Positions 15,920 through 20,803 of a stretch of 20,803 nucleotides of DNA are shown piece by piece. Position numbers and translations under genes: made by a program. The stretch lies in the NCBI GenBank assembly GCA_025774865.1, contig JALGZO010000614.1, positions 1 through 20,803 of the forward strand, in the 5' to 3' direction. Source of the stretch: a bacterium. Its GTDB lineage: Bacteria > ARS69. Below the pieces are notes generated by a model. It saw only the letters and a list, made by a program, of their open reading frames with translations, was not told the origin of the DNA and searched no databases. Every line of letters begins with the position of its first letter. Within the stretch, counting starts at the first letter, position 1.

Positions 15920-16238
15920 CTTTGCCAATCCTCCCGCCACGTGCGCAAGACCTGCCAACTTGTTGCAGGCCAAGGGATTCGAGCGGCGGGTCCTGCAGGC
16001 CACATCGGGCGGGGGCGTGCCGGCCCGTCGCCAGAGGCGCTGTGCGCTGCGCACGGCCTTTACACTGGGCTGGACGATCGTGGAACCCGTTGAGGGGCAG
16101 CCACATGGAGCTGACACGAGGGTTTACACTTACAGGGGGGCGATCTGCGCACTAGGTACTCATCCGGGAAACCCGAAGTAGCTCACTGTGGGGCTTTCGT
16201 CGGCTCGCTTCGGTCGAAGTGCTCGGGGGGATGCGCGA
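15920..16238. promoter_or_regulatory. Upstream control region between activator and sigma factor genes
   Basis: About 320 bp without a credible gene. It holds possible regulator sites: an imperfect 19-bp dyad CCTGCCAACTTGTTGCAGG (15951-15969), CCTGCAGG (15992-15999) and the palindrome GTGCGC-T-GCGCAC (16042-16054). It also has two copies of TTTACACT (16059-16066, 16123-16130), whose inverse GTGTAAA recurs at 15891-15897. The first sites fall about 60-160 bp upstream of the predicted sigma-54 start, where activator sites usually lie. No terminator with a U-tract was found after the activator gene. Confidence 0.4.
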
Positions 16239-19200
16239 CTAGAGGTCGATCGAGTAACGCGAGATCTTGTTGAGCAGTCCTCGACGGCTGATTCCCAGAA
16301 GCTTCGCCGCATGGGACCGGTTGCCCGAGGTCTTGCGAAGAGCTTGCTCCACCAGGTCCCGCTCGATCCTCTCGATCATGTCGGGCATCTTCTGGTCCGT
16401 GCGCAGCGACAGGCTCGGGGGAGCCTCGTCTTCCCGGAGCTCCGGAGAAAGAGCGGTCACGCCGATGGTGACGCCGTCTTCCGCCATCGCGACGGCGCGT
16501 TCCACCTCGTGTCGGAGGTCACGCACGTTTCCGGGCCAGGAGTGGGCGACGAGACGATTCATGGCCTCGTGCGTGAACCCGGCGATCCTCTTGGAGCTCT
16601 GTTCCGCGAAGTGCGCCAGGAAGTGCTCGGCCAGAAGCGGCACGTCTTCCTTTCGCTCCCGCAGCGGCGGAATCTCGATCGAGATCACGCGTAGACGATA
16701 GTAGAGATCCTTCAGGAAGGCCCCACTCTCCACGCGATCCTTGAGCGACCGGTTCGACGCGCAGATGATCCGGACGTCGATCTTCTGAGCCTGATTCGCT
16801 CCGACCGGCTTGATCTCGCCCTGGTCCACCACGCGGAGTAACCGCTCCTGGAAGTTCGTCGTGGTCTTGTCGATCTCGTCGAGGAAGATGGTCCCTCCAT
16901 CCGCCTTTTCGAAGAGACCGATCTTGTCCGACTTCGCGTCGGTGAACGCGCCTCGGATGTGACCGAACAACTCGCTCTCGAGCACGTCGCGCGAGAGTGC
17001 CGCACAGTTCACAACGACGAGCGAACGATCCCGGCGCGTCGAGACGGCGTGCGTCGCGCGCGCCAGCAGCTCTTTGCCCGTGCCGGTCTCGCCCTCGAGC
17101 AGCACGGTCGTGGTGCTCTCCTTGAGGCGATCGATGAGATCGATGATCTCGAGAAGCCGACGGTTCTGCGTGATGATGCCTTCGAATCCGGTGCGGCTCG
17201 TGAGCTTGCGTCGCAGACGGAGGTTCTCGCTCCGGACGGCTTCGAGACGCATCTCCTGCACCGCCATCGCGGCCGCCGTGGCGAACGCCACGAGAAAGTC
17301 GAGCTCCGGCTGACGGAAGTAGCCATCCTCCGAACACATATCGACCCAGATTCCACCGAGCATCTCCTCTTCCGAGAAGAGCGGCATGAACACGACCGAG
17401 CCGAGACTCTCGAGCCCCGGACTCTCCATCTTGGCGAAGCGCGGATCGCGCGCGGGCGACGTGGAGACGAGCGGCTTCGGACCGAAGTCTCGGTCCGCCT
17501 TGAGCACGGAGATCAACCGCAACACTTCGGCCGCTTCCTTCTGGGACATGCCGCTTCCCGGCGCGAGCTGAAGCTCCGAGGTTCCCGCTGACAACAGGAA
17601 GAGGCCGCAACGATCCGCCCGCATCCGCTCCTCGAGCACCCTCTCCACCGCGCGGACACTCTGAGCACTGTCCGGCGCCTGCCGAATGAGGGCGACCGCC
17701 GCGTTGAGCGCGGCGAGCTCGTTGCTCTCGGAGAGCGACGTCTCCGCCAGAAGACGATCGATGTCGCGATGGACCTCGCGAAGAGCCTCTTGATCCTCGT
17801 CGTTACCCACTCGCTCGAGCAGATCGATCGCCGCCTCGAGGTGGCTGCGGGCTTCCCCGGTGGGGTGGTCACAGACCATCTCGAGCTTCGCCGCGAGCAG
17901 ATACGCGTGCCCGGCCTCGTACTCGGCGCCGATCATCTCGAAGGTCTCACGCGCCTCCTCGAGCTGCCGGGCCGCCCGGTCCAGGTCGACGATGTTCTCG
18001 ATGCAGAATGCCGCATACTCGAGCCGCGTGACCGCGAGCTCGAAGGGCGAGCTACAGCGCCGGTGGCTCGCGACCGCCCGCCGGTACGTCTGCGCCGCGT
18101 TCACGATATCGCCGGCCGCCCCGTCGAGCCGCGCGCGAATCCGCAAGAGAATGCCCTTCTCGAACTCCTCATTCATCTGCTCCGAGATCGCGAACGCACG
18201 CTCGAGGCATTGCCCCGCCTGGGCGAGGTTCCCGAGGGACGAATCCAGGTCGGCCAGGCGGCGCAGGGCCTCGAGCACCAGGTCCCCGTGGGGCGCGAGC
18301 TCCTCGCCGCCGGTGAGAGCCTCGTGGTAGAGGTCGCGGGCTTCGTCGTAGCACTCGCTCGAGAACGCGAGATCGCCCTGGAACTCCTTGACCAACACGA
18401 GCTCGCGGGCCTCGCCGAGCTCCTCGACGATCACTCGAGCCTTCTCGTACTGCCGGCCCGCCTCATCCCAGTCGCGCTTGTGGCGGTAGTAGTTCCCGAG
18501 ATTGAGTGAGACGTTCGCGACCTCCCACTGGTTCCCGATCCCCTCGAGCAGTCGCCCCGCCCGCTCCCAGTGGTCGCGTGCCTCTTCCCACTCGCCCAGC
18601 TTGAACTCGTAGATCCCGAGGTTCGTGAGGTAGATGCCGACGTAGTACGTCTCGCCGATGTCCTCGGCGATCTTCAGTGCGGCGCGCGCGTGCCGCGTGG
18701 CACTGTCCAGGTTGCCGCGGTTCTTCTCCATCAATCCGAGGTTGTTCAGGCAGCTTCCCATGCCCGCGCGGTCGCCCACCATGCGATAGCCGGCGAGTGC
18801 GGCCTCGAGAGACTGACTCGCAGCGTCCCAATCGCCGCGACGCATCGCCACGACCCCGAAGCTCTGCTGGGCCCTTGCGAGCTCGCTCGCGGCCGCGGGG
18901 TCGAGGATCCGCTCGGTGACTTCTCGCAGGCAATCGTCGGCCTGCGCATAGTCTCCGAGCCGGATCAGGGCGAACGCGCGCTCGTTCAAGATGCGACAGC
19001 GGGCTAGCGGCGTGCTTTCGGCCGGAAGGTGGGTGAGCGCGGCGTCGAGAAGCTGTACGGCCGCGGTGTAGTCGCCGGTCTGGCCCCGGCACCGAGCCAT
19101 CTTGAGGAGCACTTCGGAGAGCATTCCCGAGGACTCACGAGCCTTCTCGGCGATGCGGAGAATCTGCTCGTAGTACTCGAGCGCGGAGGAATATTCGCCG

Positions 19201-19331
19201 GCGGACATGCTGAACTCGGCGAGCTGATCCAGGAGTCCGACGTCGTCCCCGTTACTTGGGGCTGACCCGACCTCGGGAGTCATGCCGCCGGTGGCCTTTT
19301 CGTCGAGCGGCTTATCGTGGGGACCCGCCAT
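16239..19331 (-). CDS. Sigma-54-dependent activator with TPR, GAF, AAA+ and Fis-type HTH domains
   Basis: A 1030-residue enhancer-binding protein. Residues 35-500 are a long array of TPR-like helical repeats (for example NNLGLMEKNRGNLDSATRHA and NLGNYYRHKRDWDEAGRQY). Residues 520-690 resemble a GAF sensor. The AAA+ domain has Walker A LEGETGTGKE (about 745-754), ELFGHIRGAFTDA with the sigma-54 contact loop at about 793-798, Walker B GGTIFLDEID (about 811-820) and LYYRLRV. The Fis-type HTH is at the end (NRSHAAKLLGISRRGLLNKI). The loop reads GAFTDA, not GAFTGA. No receiver domain or histidine-kinase partner is present, so signals probably reach it through the TPR or GAF parts. ATG 19331 has AGGTGG upstream and is preferred over GTG 19346. 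It lies directly upstream of the sigma factor gene on the same strand. Confidence 0.92.
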   Translation of the reverse strand: MAGPHDKPLDEKATGGMTPEVGSAPSNGDDVGLLDQLAEFSMSAGEYSSALEYYEQILRIAEKARESSGMLSEVLLKMARCRGQTGDYTAAVQLLDAALTHLPAESTPLARCRILNERAFALIRLGDYAQADDCLREVTERILDPAAASELARAQQSFGVVAMRRGDWDAASQSLEAALAGYRMVGDRAGMGSCLNNLGLMEKNRGNLDSATRHARAALKIAEDIGETYYVGIYLTNLGIYEFKLGEWEEARDHWERAGRLLEGIGNQWEVANVSLNLGNYYRHKRDWDEAGRQYEKARVIVEELGEARELVLVKEFQGDLAFSSECYDEARDLYHEALTGGEELAPHGDLVLEALRRLADLDSSLGNLAQAGQCLERAFAISEQMNEEFEKGILLRIRARLDGAAGDIVNAAQTYRRAVASHRRCSSPFELAVTRLEYAAFCIENIVDLDRAARQLEEARETFEMIGAEYEAGHAYLLAAKLEMVCDHPTGEARSHLEAAIDLLERVGNDEDQEALREVHRDIDRLLAETSLSESNELAALNAAVALIRQAPDSAQSVRAVERVLEERMRADRCGLFLLSAGTSELQLAPGSGMSQKEAAEVLRLISVLKADRDFGPKPLVSTSPARDPRFAKMESPGLESLGSVVFMPLFSEEEMLGGIWVDMCSEDGYFRQPELDFLVAFATAAAMAVQEMRLEAVRSENLRLRRKLTSRTGFEGIITQNRRLLEIIDLIDRLKESTTTVLLEGETGTGKELLARATHAVSTRRDRSLVVVNCAALSRDVLESELFGHIRGAFTDAKSDKIGLFEKADGGTIFLDEIDKTTTNFQERLLRVVDQGEIKPVGANQAQKIDVRIICASNRSLKDRVESGAFLKDLYYRLRVISIEIPPLRERKEDVPLLAEHFLAHFAEQSSKRIAGFTHEAMNRLVAHSWPGNVRDLRHEVERAVAMAEDGVTIGVTALSPELREDEAPPSLSLRTDQKMPDMIERIERDLVEQALRKTSGNRSHAAKLLGISRRGLLNKISRYSIDL

Positions 19332-19452
19332 TCCGTCCACCTTCACCAGCTGGTAACTAACTTCACCCTACGATACGTACGCTCCCCCCGGTTTGGGACG
19401 GATGCGCTGAGACTAGTCGTGAGCGATTCTCGCCTCGCGAGACCTCGTGAGA

Positions 19453-19734
19453 CTACGGACCGAAGACCCGCACCAGCCGAAGGTACGTCCTCAGGACCCG
19501 CAGCCACCGCTTCTGGCTCGCGTCATCGATTGCTCTCGAGGATCCCACCGCCGCCGCCCCCTGACCCTTCACGTCGGGATCGACCCGGACGTCCGAATGC
19601 GTCCGCTCGAACGTCACCGATGGAATATCGGGATCGCCGTTGTCGGTGTCTCGGTCCGGGCCGGCGAGAACGTTCCCCGCCGCCAAGCCGATCGCCACGA
19701 GAGCCACCGCGAGAATCTGGAAGGCCTTGAACAT
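19453..19734 (-). CDS. Small secreted protein, function unknown
   Basis: 93 residues with a clear signal peptide (MFKAFQILAVALVAIGLAAGNVLAG, split as MFKAFQILAVALVA and IGLAAGNVLAG) and likely cleavage after an Ala near residue 24. The mature part is short, charged and Asp-rich at first (PDRDTDNGDPD), with a basic C-terminus (KRWLRVLRTYLRLVRV) that could form an amphipathic helix. No family recognised. ATG 19734 has GGAGA six bases upstream. It is preceded by a near-consensus promoter and a leader hairpin, so it is probably transcribed independently and well. The sigma-54 activator gene starts 121 nt downstream on the same strand; read-through into it is possible. Confidence 0.7.
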   Translation of the reverse strand: MFKAFQILAVALVAIGLAAGNVLAGPDRDTDNGDPDIPSVTFERTHSDVRVDPDVKGQGAAAVGSSRAIDDASQKRWLRVLRTYLRLVRVFGP

Positions 19735-19771
19735 CCGATTCTCCGCCAATACGCCGCTGAAAAACTCCATC

Positions 19772-19801
19772 GTCCGGGAACCGAGTTCACAGCTCCCGGA
19801 C
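19772..19801 (-). promoter_or_regulatory. Leader hairpin at the predicted mRNA 5' end
   Basis: Arms GTCCGGGA (19801-19794) and TCCCGGAC (19779-19772) form a perfect 8-bp stem with a 14-nt loop. It begins within a base or two of the transcription start predicted from the promoter. A run of five T follows seven bases later. It could be a 5' stabilising stem, an operator or a weak attenuator. Confidence 0.5.
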
Positions 19802-19808
19802 AAACCTC

Positions 19809-19837
19809 ATTCTAGGCACAGGAACGCCGGACGTCAA
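19809..19837 (-). promoter_or_regulatory. Strong sigma-70-type promoter for the small secreted protein gene
   Basis: Minus strand TTGACG (19837-19832), exactly 17 nt, then TAGAAT (19814-19809). Both hexamers match consensus 5/6. The -35 overlaps the last codons of the upstream membrane-protein gene. Predicted transcription start is near 19802, giving a 68-nt leader. Confidence 0.75.
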
Positions 19838-20148
19838 CGCCGCCTGGCGGGCTCCTGACGGGCGCTCCAGGCCCTCCTCACGCCCCAGACGAATCCGCCG
19901 AGAATCGCGATCATCCAGGGCCAGCCCAGCCTGGAGGAGAGCCCGACCAGCGTGGGCTTGATATCGGGGTCCTGGCCCACCCAGAGGGCCGTCAGGCCGA
20001 ACCAGAGCCCCTGGACGCCGAAACCCAGCACCGCCACGGCCACCCAGTCGACGATCAGCCGTTCCCAAAAAGGGCTCCAGGGGTCGTCTCCGTCTCCCTC
20101 TTTCCTGGCCGGACGGCCAGATTGGGCCCGCTGCGGTCGCTTTTTCAA
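19834..20148 (-). CDS. Small two-pass membrane protein, function unknown
   Basis: 104 residues. A basic, polar N-terminus (LKKRPQRAQSGRPARKEGDGDD) precedes two hydrophobic segments (LIVDWVAVAVLGFGVQGLWFGL and the GWPWMIAILGGFVWGV region), and the protein ends in a basic tail. The start is TTG 20148, overlapping the upstream stop as TTGA, with GAGAG a few bases upstream; coupling to the preceding gene is likely. No family recognised. It is the second gene of a two-gene unit driven by the promoter at 20508-20536. Confidence 0.65.
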   Translation of the reverse strand: MKKRPQRAQSGRPARKEGDGDDPWSPFWERLIVDWVAVAVLGFGVQGLWFGLTALWVGQDPDIKPTLVGLSSRLGWPWMIAILGGFVWGVRRAWSARQEPARRR

Positions 20149-20435
20149 GACTCTCGCTCGACCCCCGGCATCCAGACGAACGTGGCCTGTACGGCTGCCT
20201 CGCCGGTCCGGGCGCACTGTCCCAGCAGCCTCAGCCGGTCCCCCGTCCGGACCCAGAGGTAGGTGTTCGGTCCGTCCGTGGTGACGAAGACCTGACCGTC
20301 GTCCACGCTCATGGCGTCGCCGGCCAGTGCTGGCGCCACCCCGAGCCCCGACTCCCCGAGCGGCCCGAGCCACGTTGCGGCCGCGAGAGCGCCGGCCGCG
20401 AAGGCGAGCGCGATCCACAGAGTTCGTTTCAACAT
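20145..20435 (-). CDS. Small exported or membrane-anchored protein, function unknown
   Basis: 96 residues. The N-terminus has KR followed by a hydrophobic segment (TLWIALAFAAGALAAATWLG) that may be a signal peptide or an anchor. The rest (DGQVFVTTDGPNTYLWVRTG, then DRLRLLGQCARTGEAAVQAT) looks like a small beta domain. No family recognised. ATG 20435 has GGAGGG eight bases upstream. It starts 124 nt after the M23 peptidase gene and has its own promoter, so it need not be part of that operon. Confidence 0.72.
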   Translation of the reverse strand: MLKRTLWIALAFAAGALAAATWLGPLGESGLGVAPALAGDAMSVDDGQVFVTTDGPNTYLWVRTGDRLRLLGQCARTGEAAVQATFVWMPGVERES

Positions 20436-20507
20436 TGTTCAACCCTCCGACAGAGGCCGCGGGAGCTTCCCCCCCGGCGCGAGACGACTGGAAGCGGACC
20501 GATGGGC

Positions 20508-20536
20508 AGCCTAGGAACGCCCTCGGGGGATGTCAA
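20508..20536 (-). promoter_or_regulatory. Sigma-70-type promoter for the small exported protein gene
   Basis: Minus strand TTGACA (20536-20531, 6/6), 17-nt spacer, TAGGCT (20513-20508). Predicted transcription start is near 20500, with a leader of about 65 nt to ATG 20435. Confidence 0.7.
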
Positions 20537-20537
20537 C

Positions 20538-20561
20538 GAGGATGCCGGCAGCCGGCTCCTC
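20538..20561 (-). terminator. Hairpin after the M23 gene, possible terminator
   Basis: GAGGA/TCCTC outer arms enclose two GCCGGC repeats, giving a stable GC hairpin that begins at the peptidase stop codon and ends just before the next -35. No U-tract follows, so it is only a possible terminator. Confidence 0.4.
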
Positions 20562-20803
20562 ATGGTGCGGGCGCGAGCAGCGCCCGCCGACCCGCGGCCG
20601 GCGGAACCCGGGCCCACGCCTCGGCCTCCGGCAGCACGGCCCCGACCGGCAGTGCGTCGACCAAACGAGCGGCGCGGCGCCGGTACTGATCGAACGCGAG
20701 GAGGTCGCGAGCTTCGAGCGCGCGCCCCGGCGGAGATTCGAGGCGAAGCGGGTCGATGAACTGGCCATGGCGTTTCACGCGGAAGTCGAGATGCGGTCCC
20801 GTC
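20560..20803 (-). CDS. M23-family peptidase, C-terminal part (5' end outside window)
   Basis: The frame is open from the window edge on the minus strand to TGA at 20560, giving about 80 residues. It begins TGPHLDFRVKRHGQFIDPLR, the end of the M23 (LytM/lysostaphin-like) zinc peptidase domain, which cleaves peptidoglycan cross-bridges or processes cell-wall peptides. The segment reads PHLDF where many members have PHLHF; variants with Asp are also common as far as I recall, so activity cannot be judged. After the domain comes a 60-residue tail rich in Arg, Ala and Glu. The catalytic N-terminal half lies outside the window. Confidence 0.8.
   Translation of the reverse strand, partial: TGPHLDFRVKRHGQFIDPLRLESPPGRALEARDLLAFDQYRRRAARLVDALPVGAVLPEAEAWARVPPAAGRRALLAPAP

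Noticed and set aside
15803-16117. A possible 105-residue N-terminal extension of the sigma factor
   Set aside because: The ATG at 15802 has an ideal ribosome site; the extension has no sigma region and would run through the sigma-54 promoter.
16188-16238. Hairpin CTTC-GACC-GAAG after the sigma-54 activator stop as a terminator
   Set aside because: The stem is only four to five pairs and no U-tract follows.
19332-19452. A dedicated promoter for the sigma-54 activator gene
   Set aside because: Candidate -10s (TATCGT, TAGTCT) lack any acceptable -35, and no -24/-12 element is present; read-through from 19802 is as likely.
1-20803. tRNA or rRNA genes, CRISPR arrays, insertion sequences, phage genes, toxin-antitoxin pairs or known defence systems
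   Set aside because: None recognised on either strand; RecD2 alone is a housekeeping repair helicase and is not evidence of a defence system.

Overview
This is a GC-rich bacterial window with dense coding, short gaps and frequent GTG starts. It has no tRNA, rRNA, CRISPR array, transposase or phage gene. The organism is probably Gram-negative: it has an RpoD/RpoS-family alternative sigma factor, a sigma-54 activator, exported proteins and a lipoprotein-like PHP protein. The lineage cannot be fixed from the sequence; an uncultivated high-GC Gram-negative phylum is a guess. Three of the four candidate housekeeping promoters read TTGACR-N17/18-TANNNT, and the fourth (recD2) has the weaker -35 TTGTCG.

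Left part (1-7871). The 3' end of cstA (+) converges on a seven-gene minus-strand run. In order of transcription this run is a class V aminotransferase, a SerA-like dehydrogenase, dcd, etfB, etfA, a DUF3604/PHP lipoprotein and a PAP2 phosphatase. Spacings go from 4-nt overlaps to 64 nt. The PAP2 frame runs about 400 nt antisense into cstA.

Centre (7872-10820). Across a divergent promoter region lie a cystathionine beta-synthase and a cystathionine gamma-lyase/synthase (+). With the serine genes on the other side they form a plausible serine-to-cysteine module. A 122-bp element with perfect 31-bp inverted arms sits between the lyase and the next, convergent, operon.

Right-centre (10820-14641). 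This minus-strand operon holds recD2, two small membrane proteins of unknown function and an exported multi-CxxC protein with a DA1-like HExxH peptidase domain. The peptidase gene appears to start at a non-standard CTG overlapping the previous stop.

Regulatory block (14731-19331). An RpoD/RpoS-family alternative sigma factor ends in a clear intrinsic terminator. Its leader carries a sequence matching the sigma-54 (-24/-12) promoter consensus. The gene just upstream on the same strand encodes a roughly 1030-residue TPR-GAF-AAA+-Fis sigma-54 activator. The simplest reading is a local RpoN-to-alternative-sigma cascade, and this is the most interesting system in the window.

Right end (19453-20803). 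Three small envelope or secreted proteins of unknown function follow the 3' end of an M23 peptidase gene. Two very good sigma-70-type promoters are visible here, one of them followed by a leader hairpin at the predicted mRNA 5' end.
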